Source of the DNA: Planctomycetota bacterium
GTDB lineage: Bacteria; Planctomycetota; Planctomycetia; Pirellulales; Pirellulaceae
Direction of reading: 5' to 3'
DNA: 8,782 bases
Assembly: GCA_023417165.1 (NCBI GenBank)
Contig: JAEZGD010000172.1
Location: 1 to 8,782 of the forward strand
A program made the translations under genes and the position numbers. The notes under the pieces were generated by a model. That model had not been told where the DNA came from, searched no databases, and saw nothing but the letters and a program-made list of their open reading frames with translations. Of this stretch, positions 1-6,326 are shown in pieces (positions within the stretch are counted from its first letter, which is position 1; every line of letters begins with the position of its first letter).

Positions 1-142
1 CGGGACCAAGGTCACCTGGGCAATGCATGGTCCCAACCTGTTCATGGGCAAGGTCATGCAGGTGCTATTTAACACCGACGCGATGGTCGGCAGCCAGTTC
101 GAATCGGGACTGGCCAAGCTCAAGGCCGAAGCCGAAGGCTAG
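1..142 (+). CDS. SRPBCC-family protein, C-terminal fragment
   Basis: This is the last 46 codons of a gene whose start lies outside the window; the reading frame begins at base 2 and ends at TAG 140-142. The visible peptide starts GTKVTWAMHG and continues with NLFMGKVMQV and FESGLAKLKAEAEG. This resembles the final beta strand and long C-terminal helix of SRPBCC (START/Bet v1-like, polyketide cyclase) proteins, in which a 'T.VTW.M.G....M.K' strand-helix junction is common. SRPBCC proteins bind hydrophobic ligands in a helix-grip fold, and relatives are often found next to YCII and ECF sigma genes. The ligand cannot be inferred. The gene converges on the YCII gene to its right, with the two stop codons two bases apart. 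The family call rests on a short tail, so it is moderately confident; the reading frame is clear. Confidence 0.72.
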   Translation, partial: GTKVTWAMHGPNLFMGKVMQVLFNTDAMVGSQFESGLAKLKAEAEG

Positions 143-144
143 GC

Positions 145-552
145 CTAGACGCGAGCCGCCGCAGCGGGTCGTCCCTTTACCCCGAGTTGAGCACAACTGC
201 CTGCGACGCGACGCACTTCGATCTTCATGCCCAGCCGCAAGCTAGGACAACGCTGAGCGATCTCGGTAGCTTCCTCGAAGCTATCGACCGTCAGCAGAAA
301 GTAACCACCGATGGTCTCCTTCGCCTCGGCGAATGGACCATCGACCACTGATTCACCACGCGTTCCCGACACCACGCGGCGCGCCGGTTCCAGTGGATGA
401 CCATGTTGCACTTTGCCGACCGTAGCCAGGCCCTCGTACCACGCGTTCCAAGCATCGGTTAGTTGTTGTTTCTCTTCCGCCGACATCCCTGCATAGCATT
501 CGTCGGGCAGTTCGCTGAAGAACAACATATAGGCAGAGTCAGTACCAGGCAT
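145..552 (-). CDS. YCII/DGPF-domain protein (YciI family)
   Basis: A 135-residue protein of the YCII-related family, small ferredoxin-like alpha/beta proteins. The signature is DGPFAEAKE at residues 71-79 followed by IGGYFLL at 81-87, preceded by a beta strand (AYMLFFSE, 7-14) and followed by a helix (SFEEATEIAQ) and a last strand (MKIEVRRV). The family's biochemical role is unknown; a His/Asp-centred catalytic site was proposed for a distant YciI homologue. DGPF proteins are typical neighbours of ECF42 sigma factors, two of which lie in this window. The ATG at 552 is supported by GAGG six bases upstream. Residues 118-135 form an Ala/Arg-rich tail with no family counterpart that I recognise. 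The gene is divergent from the next YCII gene (68 bases between starts) and I see no ECF42-like promoter in that gap. Confidence 0.88.
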   Translation of the reverse strand: MPGTDSAYMLFFSELPDECYAGMSAEEKQQLTDAWNAWYEGLATVGKVQHGHPLEPARRVVSGTRGESVVDGPFAEAKETIGGYFLLTVDSFEEATEIAQRCPSLRLGMKIEVRRVAGSCAQLGVKGRPAAAARV

Positions 553-620
553 CAGAAACCTCGCAAGTTACAGAGAAGCCAAGCAACCACCACGCTTATT
601 CTAATTCAGGAATCCAGATC

Positions 621-995
621 ATGCGATTCATGATGATGGTGAAAGGGACCAAAGAATCCGAAGCGGGCGTGCCGCCGGCGCCCGAACTCATTGCTCGCAT
701 GGAAACGTTAATCCAGGAGATCGCCCAAGCGGGAATCCTCGAATCGTGCGAAGGCCTACTGCCGACCTCCGAAGGGATGATTTTGCAGTGTGTCGATGGC
801 GAGCGCCGCGTGATTGACGGCCCCTTTTCTGAGGCGAAAGAAGTCATTGGCGGCTTTGCGATCCTGAAAGCCGATTCAAAATCCGAAGCCCTCGCCCTGG
901 CGAACCGCTTGATCGATGTGCATGTTGCATCAGGCGTTCGCGACACCGAGATCGAGATTCGTCCCATCTTTGATCCAGCCATGGCCAGCGGCTGA
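621..995 (+). CDS. YCII/DGPF-domain protein
   Basis: A 124-residue YCII-related protein. It begins with the family's hydrophobic strand MRFMMMVKG, has a helix at roughly 22-38, the core motif DGPFSEAKEVIGGF at 66-79, a helix at 86-97 and a final acidic strand EIEIRPIFD at 110-118, a common ending in DGPF proteins. Length and architecture are normal. The ATG at 621 has AGGA nine bases upstream. It is the first gene of a plus-strand run: a second YCII gene starts 50 bases after its stop, then comes an ECF42-type sigma gene. This DGPF-DGPF-sigma order suggests one transcription unit in which the DGPF proteins work with, or are targets of, the sigma factor. That link is known for ECF42 loci generally, not shown here. 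Confidence 0.9.
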   Translation: MRFMMMVKGTKESEAGVPPAPELIARMETLIQEIAQAGILESCEGLLPTSEGMILQCVDGERRVIDGPFSEAKEVIGGFAILKADSKSEALALANRLIDVHVASGVRDTEIEIRPIFDPAMASG

Positions 996-1045
996 CGCCT
1001 CTCTAATCGGCACAACACTACACCCTTAAACGAAAGCAAGTTTTT

Positions 1046-1492
1046 ATGCGTTTCATGATGTTGATGATCCCCAAGGGATACGAAACGGCCGAGCCCGGCG
1101 AGATGCCCAGCGTTGAAGCGGTCGAAGCGATGATGAAGTACAACGAAGCCCTGCAAGATGCCGGCGTGCTGATCGCTCTCGATGGCCTGCATCCACCATC
1201 GGTGGGCGCGCGGGTCTCGTTCGCCGGTGGCAAGCCCCAGGTCACTGACGGCCCATTCCCTGAGGCGAAAGAGGTCCTGGGCGGCTATTGGATGATCAAC
1301 GTCAAGTCGCGCGAGGAAGCGATCGCCTGGGCGTCGCGGTGTCCGGCCAGCGAAAACGAGATTATCGAAGTGCGGCAAGTGCAAGAGATGGAAGACTTCA
1401 CGCCCGAAATTCAGGCGGCGACCGCCGATTTCGCCGAGAAGTTCGACCAGGCCGCCACGCATCAAACTCGCCCTGGCTCGCCCGGCAAGTAA
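1046..1492 (+). CDS. YCII/DGPF-domain protein, tandem copy with C-terminal extension
   Basis: A 148-residue YCII-related protein and an evident paralogue of the gene just upstream: both start MRFMM, and the DNA around DGPF.EAKEV.GG is nearly the same in both. DGPFPEAKEVLGGYW lies at 68-82, a helix at 88-97, and the last strand EIIEVRQVQEM at 105-115. After the normal domain end there is an extra helical segment of about 30 residues (DFTPEIQAATADFAEKFDQ) and a Pro/Gly-rich tail. The start at 1046 has only a weak purine stretch upstream (GAAAGCAAG), so translation may be coupled to the preceding gene, though 50 bases separate them. The sigma gene begins 48 bases after the stop. The function is unknown; probable role as an ECF42-associated DGPF protein. 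Confidence 0.9.
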   Translation: MRFMMLMIPKGYETAEPGEMPSVEAVEAMMKYNEALQDAGVLIALDGLHPPSVGARVSFAGGKPQVTDGPFPEAKEVLGGYWMINVKSREEAIAWASRCPASENEIIEVRQVQEMEDFTPEIQAATADFAEKFDQAATHQTRPGSPGK

Positions 1493-1540
1493 GTGCTGCT
1501 GTCTTGCACGCACGAGCAACAAATGTTCTGATCGGTCGCC

Positions 1541-2797
1541 ATGACGGCAACCGATATTCAGCGCACCATCGACGCAGTTTGGCGAATCGAATCGGCTCGA
1601 CTGATCGCCAGGCTGGCGCGGATCGTGCGCGACGTAGGCGTGGCAGAAGAACTCGCGCAGGATGCGCTCGTCGCTGCCTTGGAACAGTGGCCCGCGAGCG
1701 GCATACCCGACAATCCGGGCGCGTGGCTGATGGCCACCGCCAAGCATCGCGCCATCGACTTTGTGCGCCGCAGCAAACGCTTCGAACGCAAGCAGGAAGA
1801 ACTGGGATACAGGCTTGAGGCCCAGCAGGAGGAGGCCATGCCCGATCTCGACGACGATATCGGCGACGATCTGCTGCGACTGATCTTCACCACCTGTCAT
1901 CCTGTCCTATCGACCGAGGCGCGCGTGGCATTGACGCTGCGCCTGCTGGGCGGATTAACCACGGATGAAATCGCCAGAGCGTTCCTCGTCGCCGAGCCAA
2001 CCGTGGCCCAGCGCATCGTGCGCGCCAAACGCACACTCACCGAGAAGCAAGTGCCGTTCGAAGTCCCGCGCGGCGAAGAAGTGGCCGCGCGGTTGTCGTC
2101 GGTGCTGGAAGTGATCTATTTGATCTTCAACGAAGGTTACACCGCGACGGCTGGCGATGATTGGATGCGTCCCGCGCTCTGCGAGGATGCACTGCGATTG
2201 GGAAGAATCTTAGCGGAATTGACACCAGCGGAGCCCGAAGTGCATGGCTTGGTCGCACTGATGGAGATTCAGGCGTCGCGCACCGCGGCGCGCGTCGGTC
2301 CGCGCGGCGAGCCGATTCTCTTACTCGAACAGAACCGCGCGCGTTGGGATCACCTGCTGATCCGACGCGGCCTGGCAGCCCTCGAACGCGCAGAGCGCCT
2401 GGGCGGTGTGAGCGGCGTTTACACGTTGCAAGCCGCGATCGCCGCTTGTCACGCCAGGGCGAGAACCGCTGATGAAACCAACTGGCCGCGTATCGCCGCG
2501 CTCTACACAGCGCTCGGGCGATTGCTTCCTTCGCCCGTCGTGGAACTCAACCGCGCGGTCGCCGTGGCGATGGCATTTGGACCCGCGGCCGGCTTGGAAC
2601 TGGTCGACGCTCTGCTCGCTGAACCGTCGTTGAGGCAGTATCACTTACTGCCCAGCGTGCGTGGCGACTTCCTCTTTAAGCTCGGCCGATTGGTCGAAGC
2701 GCGTGACGAGTTTGAACGCGCCGCCAAGCTCGCCCGCAACACACGTGAGCGAGACTTTCTGCTCGAGCGCGCTGCTGCCTGCCGCGAAGAAGAATAG
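1541..2797 (+). CDS. ECF42-type RNA polymerase sigma factor with TPR-like C-terminal extension (module 1)
   Basis: A 418-residue protein, about twice the length of an ordinary ECF sigma factor. Region 2 covers roughly residues 16-80 (ESARLIARLARIV, AEELAQDALVAALEQWP, NPGAWLMATAKHRAIDF). Region 4 covers 110-168 (LRLIFTTCHPVLS, GGLTTDEIARAFL, helix TVAQRIVRAK at 154-163). After this come the hallmark YLIFNEGY at 193-200 and a long helical region with TPR-like repeats (for example FKLGRLVEARDEFERAAKLA, 379-398). This architecture is that of ECF42 (COG4941, RNA polymerase sigma24-like). Group members lack a dedicated anti-sigma factor and the extension is thought to be needed for activity. The ATG at 1541 has no strong Shine-Dalgarno, but starting MTATDIQRTIDAVWRIES fits family proteins. 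It is the last gene of the plus-strand unit and no anti-sigma gene is adjacent. The inducing signal is unknown. Confidence 0.93.
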   Translation: MTATDIQRTIDAVWRIESARLIARLARIVRDVGVAEELAQDALVAALEQWPASGIPDNPGAWLMATAKHRAIDFVRRSKRFERKQEELGYRLEAQQEEAMPDLDDDIGDDLLRLIFTTCHPVLSTEARVALTLRLLGGLTTDEIARAFLVAEPTVAQRIVRAKRTLTEKQVPFEVPRGEEVAARLSSVLEVIYLIFNEGYTATAGDDWMRPALCEDALRLGRILAELTPAEPEVHGLVALMEIQASRTAARVGPRGEPILLLEQNRARWDHLLIRRGLAALERAERLGGVSGVYTLQAAIAACHARARTADETNWPRIAALYTALGRLLPSPVVELNRAVAVAMAFGPAAGLELVDALLAEPSLRQYHLLPSVRGDFLFKLGRLVEARDEFERAAKLARNTRERDFLLERAAACREEE

Positions 2798-2821
2798 AGC
2801 TGCTTCAAAAAGCGCCGTCAC

Positions 2822-2848
2822 GTAGGACGAAGTCATGCTTCGTCCCAC
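2822..2848. repeat. Inverted repeat between convergent units, possible bidirectional terminator or REP-like element
   Basis: GGACGAAG (2825-2832) and CTTCGTCC (2838-2845) form a perfect 8-bp stem around the 5-base loop TCATG. The stem extends by GT/AC (2822-2823 with 2847-2848) after one A/C mismatch. It lies between the stop of the plus-strand sigma gene (2797) and the stop of the minus-strand DUF1579 gene (2902), where a shared terminator would be expected. Neither side has a proper T tract directly after the stem; on the minus strand a run of five T follows only about 14 bases later. The form, a short GC-rich palindrome containing 'GGACGAAG', is also what an interspersed repetitive element looks like. 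There is only one copy in this window. Confidence 0.5.
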
Positions 2849-2901
2849 TAATATCGCTGATTCACGGCGATTGGCTGATGCACGGCACCGTCGACTACGA
2901 T

Positions 2902-3381
2902 TTACGACTTGCGATGGTAGCGGACGACCATCAGCTGTTGCCACTGGCTGTCGGCTCCTTGGTAGCGTGCGGTCAGCGTGCGTTCGGTCGGGCTGATGAT
3001 CTCGATGATGTCCTGATACTTGACGAGCTTCGCTTGGTCTTCGAAGCTCGGCCCCAGGGTATCGAGCGTGAGCACCTTTTTAGCGGCGTCGAGTTGGCCC
3101 TCATAGACCCATTGATAGGCCATCGACGATCCAATGAAGCTGCCTACGAATCGCTGTTTGGTCGGATCGTGGCCCAGCGTCATGATCGAGAGCGAGGGAC
3201 CGATTGGCGATTCGCCGGTGGATTCGCACACCACCCACAGGTCGCCAATGGCGCGCACGCGCTCGGTGGCGACGAATGTCTGCTCGGGCTCGCCAGGTCC
3301 CATGCTGGCTTTCATTTCCGAGGTCCACTCGCCCACGAGTTGCAATAACCATTGGTGTTCTGGTTGCGGAGCAGGTTGCAT
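2902..3381 (-). CDS. DUF1579-family protein
   Basis: A 159-residue protein that matches the DUF1579 pattern. Near the N-terminus it has EHQWLLQLVGEWTSE (8-22), then antiparallel strands typical of this lipocalin-like beta-barrel domain: TFVATERVRAIGDLWVVCE, SIMTLGHDPTKQRFVGSFIGS, MAYQWVYEG and TLTARYQG. Members are small, mostly cytosolic and of unknown function; a ligand-binding role is only an inference from fold. There is no signal peptide or membrane segment. The start at 3381 is preceded by AGAAGGA about nine bases upstream. It lies 35 bases after the MoaD-like gene and is the last gene of the long minus-strand block. DUF1579 genes are recurrent neighbours of YCII and ECF42 genes in my recollection, which fits membership of the same regulon. 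Confidence 0.88.
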   Translation of the reverse strand: MQPAPQPEHQWLLQLVGEWTSEMKASMGPGEPEQTFVATERVRAIGDLWVVCESTGESPIGPSLSIMTLGHDPTKQRFVGSFIGSSMAYQWVYEGQLDAAKKVLTLDTLGPSFEDQAKLVKYQDIIEIISPTERTLTARYQGADSQWQQLMVVRYHRKS

Positions 3382-3416
3382 TTTGGATATTCCTTCTCGT
3401 TGCAGTGATGAAGTTG

Positions 3417-3731
3417 TTAGCCACCAGCGAGCGCGCCGATGACCAGGTACGGTTCCGCTCCCGACGCCACCGCCGCTGGCAGCAGGGCATCAGGCGACTC
3501 ATTCGATAGATCTTGATTGCATGCGAAAAAACGCAAGAACGCCCGCCGCTGCTGCGTGTCGTAATCGCGGATCGTGCCGCGCAGCATCGGATAGCGCGCT
3601 TCGAGTGCATCAAGCACCGATCGCTGCGTCACGGGGCCGGCGATCTCGAGCTGCACCTGGCCTTCGATCCGCGCCAGCGTGCGCAGATGGTAGGGCAGCT
3701 CCAAGCGGATGTTGGACGTCGCAGTAGTCAT
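3417..3731 (-). CDS. MoaD/ThiS-like (beta-grasp) protein with C-terminal Gly-Gly
   Basis: A 104-residue protein that ends in ...VIGALAGG, so the chain stops exactly at Gly-Gly (103-104). That ending is the hallmark of MoaD/ThiS sulfur carriers, whose C-terminal glycine is adenylated by an E1-like enzyme and then thiocarboxylated. Other features fit the beta-grasp fold: an N-terminal strand (NIRLELPYHLRTLA), strand VQLEIAGPVTQRSVLDALEARYP (26-48), and acidic DLSNESPDALL before the final strand. It is somewhat longer than typical MoaD (about 80 residues). There is no moaE, thiG, thiF/moeB or cysteine desulfurase gene here. It starts 33 bases after the BNR-protein gene, with weak ribosome-binding signal, so coupling to that gene is plausible. 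A BNR-protein/MoaD-like pair is a recurrent arrangement as I recall, without known function. Confidence 0.82.
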   Translation of the reverse strand: MTTATSNIRLELPYHLRTLARIEGQVQLEIAGPVTQRSVLDALEARYPMLRGTIRDYDTQQRRAFLRFFACNQDLSNESPDALLPAAVASGAEPYLVIGALAGG

Positions 3732-3764
3732 GAATGCAAGGCGATTGAGCGAATGTGCGATCGG

Positions 3765-4880
3765 CTACAAAGTCTGGACTTCGACCGAGACCACCGGCGG
3801 CAGATCGCGCACGATCGGCTCCCAGTGATCGCCGGAGTCAGGCGAGACATACACCTGGCCGCCGGTCGTGCCAAAATAAATGCCGCAGGGATCGAGTCGA
3901 TCGACCGCCATGGCGTCGCGCAGCACGTTGACATAGCAATCGCTTTGCGGCAGCCCTGTGGTGAGCGCCTCCCACTGCTTACCGCCAGTGCGACTGCGAT
4001 AGACGCGCAGCTTGCCCTCGGGCGGATAGTGCTCAGAATCGCTCTTAATCGGCACGACATAAATCGTTTCCGGCTCGTGCGCATGCACTTCGATCGGAAA
4101 GCCAAAGTCGCTCGGCAGCCCATCGCCGACGTCGTGCCACGAATCGCCAGCATCGTCGCTGCGCATCACATCCCAGTGCTTTTGCATGAACAGCACGTTG
4201 GGCCGCGCCGGATGCTGCGCGATGCGATGCACGCAGTGGCCGACCGACGCTTCCGGATCTGGCAAGACGTATTCGGATTTGAGTCCGCGATTAATCGGTT
4301 TCCAGGTCGCGCCGCCGTCGTCGGTACGAAACGCGCCCGCGGCCGAGATCGCAATGAAGATCCGCTGCGGGTTGGTTGGATCGAGGATGATCGTATGCAC
4401 TGCCATGCCGCCAGCGCCTGGCTGCCAATAGCCGCCGGTGCTGTGATGCCGTAAACCATCGAGTTCCGTCCACGTTTGGCCGCCGTCGGTCGAACGAAAA
4501 ATGGCGGCATCCTCGACGCCTGCGTACACCGTGTCAGGATCGGTCAGCGACGGCTCCAAGTGCCAAACGCGCTTGAATTCCCAGGGATGTGGCGTGCCGT
4601 CGTACCACAGATGCGTGCCGACCTCGCCTTGATAACTGAATTGGTTGCCAACTGGCTCCCAGTTCTCGCCGCCGTCGTTAGAACGCTGAATCACCTGGCC
4701 AAACCAACCGCTCGATTGCGAAGCATATAAGCGATTTGGATCGACGGGCGAGCCTTTAATGTGATAGATCTCCCAGCCCGCGAAGTGCGGGCCGCTCACT
4801 TTCCACTGCTGTCGCTTGCCATCGGACGTCAACACAAATGCCCCTTTACGGGTGCCAACCAAAACTCGCACAGCGGTCAT
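3765..4880 (-). CDS. BNR/Asp-box (sialidase-like, WD40/YVTN-type) repeat protein
   Basis: A 371-residue beta-propeller protein. Six Asp-boxes (S/T-x-D-x-G-x-x-W pattern) are visible: SNDGGENW (67-74), STDGGQTW (130-137), TDDGGATW (186-193), SDDAGDSW (241-248), SRTGGKQW (296-303, with Thr replacing the Asp) and SPDSGDHW (346-353). Asp-boxes mark blade turns in sialidase and photosynthesis-stability-factor-like propellers. They are structural, so they do not prove hydrolase activity, and I see no sialidase arginine triad that I could defend. There is no signal peptide, suggesting a cytosolic protein. The frame is open to 4970, but the start at 4880 (MTAVRVLVGTRKG) is preferred: AAGGA lies seven bases upstream and family proteins begin with this strand; the 30 upstream residues are Arg/Pro-rich. 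The MoaD-like gene follows 33 bases later. Confidence 0.88.
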   Translation of the reverse strand: MTAVRVLVGTRKGAFVLTSDGKRQQWKVSGPHFAGWEIYHIKGSPVDPNRLYASQSSGWFGQVIQRSNDGGENWEPVGNQFSYQGEVGTHLWYDGTPHPWEFKRVWHLEPSLTDPDTVYAGVEDAAIFRSTDGGQTWTELDGLRHHSTGGYWQPGAGGMAVHTIILDPTNPQRIFIAISAAGAFRTDDGGATWKPINRGLKSEYVLPDPEASVGHCVHRIAQHPARPNVLFMQKHWDVMRSDDAGDSWHDVGDGLPSDFGFPIEVHAHEPETIYVVPIKSDSEHYPPEGKLRVYRSRTGGKQWEALTTGLPQSDCYVNVLRDAMAVDRLDPCGIYFGTTGGQVYVSPDSGDHWEPIVRDLPPVVSVEVQTL

Positions 4881-4962
4881 TGCCTGGTCCTTTGATCGAG
4901 GAGGTGAATTCCAACCGGCCCGGCGATCCCTGCGGCCTGGCGTGCCTTCGCCGAGGCGCTGC

Positions 4963-4993
4963 GTCGTCACACCTCACCGACGTGTGCGACGAC
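4963..4993 (-). terminator. Weak imperfect hairpin downstream of the VOC gene
   Basis: On the minus strand, about 11 bases after the VOC stop codon, GTCGT-CG-CACAC can pair with GTGTG-ACGAC. This gives two 5-bp stems separated by a 2-base bulge, with a 9-base loop. There is no T run after it, so it is a poor intrinsic terminator. It falls in the largest gap inside the minus-strand block (123 bases between the VOC stop and the BNR start). It could attenuate or process the transcript there, or be chance in GC-rich DNA. Confidence 0.25.
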
Positions 4994-5003
4994 AAATCAT
5001 GCA

Positions 5004-5411
5004 TTAGCTTGGCGGCATCGCTGCCATATCCATGTAAAAGACTTCCCAGATGTGGCCATCTGGGTCCTTGAAGGCGTGCTGCAACATGAACCCATAATCC
5101 TTGGGTTCAGAGTAAGTTGTGCCGCCAGCGGCGAGCGCCTTTTTCACCAATTCGCCCACTTCTTCGCGGGTTTCGCACGACAAGGCCACGAGGACTTCGG
5201 TCTGCTTGGTAGCGTCACTGATCGTGCCAGGGATGAATTCCTGGAACTTCGGATGAGTGAGCAGCATCGCGTAGTTTTCTTCGCTAATGACCATGCAGGC
5301 GGCCGTTTCATCGGTGAACTGCAGGTTGAACTCAAATCCAAGTTGCCGAAAAAACTCCATCGAGCGATGGAGGTCTGTTACCGGCAAATTGACAAACATC
5401 TTGCGAGCCAT
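5004..5411 (-). CDS. VOC-superfamily (glyoxalase/PhnB-like) protein
   Basis: A 135-residue single-domain VOC protein with two beta-alpha-beta-beta-beta modules. It opens MARKMFVNLPVTDLHRSMEFFRQLGF, the standard first module of a widespread PhnB-like subfamily. It continues with FTDETAACMVISE, NYAMLL, then the second module TEVLVALSCETREEVGELVKKALAAGGT. It ends with FMLQHAFKDPDGHIWEVFYMD (108-128), in which DPDGH and the Glu of IWE are the usual late conserved positions; this Glu is a metal ligand in many VOC enzymes. A full metal set is not evident, so catalysis (glyoxalase, dioxygenase or antibiotic binding) cannot be assigned. The start has AGGA nine bases upstream. It follows DoxX by 45 bases. 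VOC proteins of this type are frequent companions of DGPF proteins and ECF sigma factors. Confidence 0.9.
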   Translation of the reverse strand: MARKMFVNLPVTDLHRSMEFFRQLGFEFNLQFTDETAACMVISEENYAMLLTHPKFQEFIPGTISDATKQTEVLVALSCETREEVGELVKKALAAGGTTYSEPKDYGFMLQHAFKDPDGHIWEVFYMDMAAMPPS

Positions 5412-5456
5412 GCGAACAATTCCTTGATGAGTGTATCGAATTAAAGACGCGCGATC

Positions 5457-5852
5457 TTAGCTCTTCCACGGCACGAGCGCTCGCAAGCGAGCATCGCGCA
5501 GATACAAGCCGAGCCACAGCACGATGCCAATCAGAACCGGGCTGAAGAACATGCCATCGCCGGCGCGCACGTGTGTCACCACGGCGCCGCCCAGATAGCC
5601 CGTCAACAAGATAGCGCCCAAGACCGACGTGCGCGGGACGATATACAACAGCGTACAAACCAGTTCCACGATGCCGATGGGAACGATCAGGCTGGAGTCA
5701 AAACCGAACTCGCCAAAGCCCTTCACGACGTCGGGCACGCGCATCAGCTTCATCACGCTGCTCATCAAGAGCAGCAGCACAGGCAGCGTGCTTAAGACGC
5801 GCCCGGTCCATAACAGGGCCTTCGACGTGGGCGCAACGGGTGTATCTGGCAT
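5457..5852 (-). CDS. DoxX-like integral membrane protein
   Basis: A 131-residue membrane protein of the DoxX-like family. Four hydrophobic segments are visible at about residues 12-33 (ALLWTGRVLSTLPVLLLLMS), 54-72 (SLIVPIGIVELVCTLLYIV), 75-95 (TSVLGAILLTGYLGGAVVTHV) and 103-118 (FSPVLIGIVLWLGLYL). The motifs KLM....VVKGF.EFG after segment 1, GIVELVC at 60-66 and LLTGYLGGAVVTHVRAG at 82-98 are typical of the family, including the conserved Glu in segment 2. DoxX-like proteins are poorly characterised; some are linked to thiol or oxidative-stress systems. The start at 5852 has AAGGA eight bases upstream. It lies 39 bases after a YCII gene and 45 before the VOC gene, so it is probably cotranscribed with both. 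Confidence 0.9.
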   Translation of the reverse strand: MPDTPVAPTSKALLWTGRVLSTLPVLLLLMSSVMKLMRVPDVVKGFGEFGFDSSLIVPIGIVELVCTLLYIVPRTSVLGAILLTGYLGGAVVTHVRAGDGMFFSPVLIGIVLWLGLYLRDARLRALVPWKS

Positions 5853-5891
5853 GCAGTGTATCCTTCGTAGTGCGCAACGAATCGCGCGCAG

Positions 5892-6254
5892 CTAAATGCC
5901 GCGCGCCGGTGGTGCGGTGAGATCAACAATCGGGCGAATCTCGATGGTCCCCTTACGCGCCATCGGGATTTGCCCAGCGATGTTGATCGCCTCATCCAGA
6001 TCACGCGCCTCGACCAGAAAATAGCCCCCGAGCTGTTCGCGCGTCTCGGTGAACGGGCCATCGGTCACCAATCGACGCCCTTCGCGAACCTTGACGCTAG
6101 TGGCCGTCGCGATGGATTGCAACGGATTAGCCGCCAGAAATTGCCCGGCCGCTTTCAGGCGGTCGACCAGTTGCATCGACTCGGTGTAACAGGCCTGTCG
6201 CGCCGCTTCGTCCTGGCAGTACTCGTCCGCATAAATCAACAGCATGTATTTCAT
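5892..6254 (-). CDS. YCII/DGPF-domain protein (module 2, second)
   Basis: A 120-residue YCII-related protein starting MKYMLLIYADE, the most typical DGPF-protein opening. The core motif DGPFTETREQLGGYFLVEA lies at 65-83. The next helix is DLDEAINIAGQIP (85-97), and the last strand GTIEIRPIVD (102-111) matches the family's ending. Length is standard. The ATG at 6254 has a strong AAGGAG eight bases upstream. The gene has its own candidate ECF42 promoter (TGTCGA-N17-CGAC at 6275-6301), so it can be transcribed separately from the YCII gene 72 bases upstream. It heads the run to DoxX and VOC, whose spacing (39 and 45 bases) suggests one message. The biochemical role is unknown. Confidence 0.93.
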   Translation of the reverse strand: MKYMLLIYADEYCQDEAARQACYTESMQLVDRLKAAGQFLAANPLQSIATATSVKVREGRRLVTDGPFTETREQLGGYFLVEARDLDEAINIAGQIPMARKGTIEIRPIVDLTAPPARGI

Positions 6255-6274
6255 AGATGTCGCTCCTTAACGTC

Positions 6275-6301
6275 GTCGAACAGCCTCGACGCAAATCGAC
6301 A
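6275..6301 (-). promoter_or_regulatory. Candidate ECF42 promoter for the second module 2 YCII gene
   Basis: Read on the minus strand, TGTCGA (6301-6296) is followed after 17 bases by CGAC (6278-6275). Both elements equal the ECF42 motif recalled from Streptomyces (TGTCGA at -35, CG[A/T]C at -10). Transcription would start around 6268-6270, which puts the AAGGAG Shine-Dalgarno almost at the 5' end and gives a leader of only about 15 bases. The site matches the one before the neighbouring YCII gene at 19 of 27 positions, including TGTCGATTT at one end and GCTGT just before the -10. Confidence 0.72.
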
Positions 6302-6326
6302 ACCTGGCGAAATTTTTGTGAAGCGA

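Noticed and set aside
791..796. Third TGTCGA, plus strand, as an ECF42 promoter for the YCII gene at 1046
   Set aside because: It lies inside a coding region, has no CGAC after 17 bases, and would leave a leader of over 200 bases.
596..1900. Minus-strand open frame of 434 codons opposite module 1
   Set aside because: It lies antisense to two YCII genes and the start of the sigma gene, all of which have clear family motifs and good codon use. Its translation is rich in Arg, His and Gly and matches no family I know; long antisense frames are common in GC-rich genes.
3513..4454. Plus-strand open frame of 313 codons opposite the MoaD-like and BNR genes
   Set aside because: The translation is Arg/His/Ala-rich without domain signature, while the minus strand encodes six Asp-boxes and a Gly-Gly-ended beta-grasp protein in the same DNA.
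4881..4970. N-terminal extension of the BNR protein to the ATG at 4970
   Set aside because: The 30 extra residues are Arg/Pro-rich and unlike the family, whereas the ATG at 4880 has AAGGA at proper distance and begins with the expected first strand.
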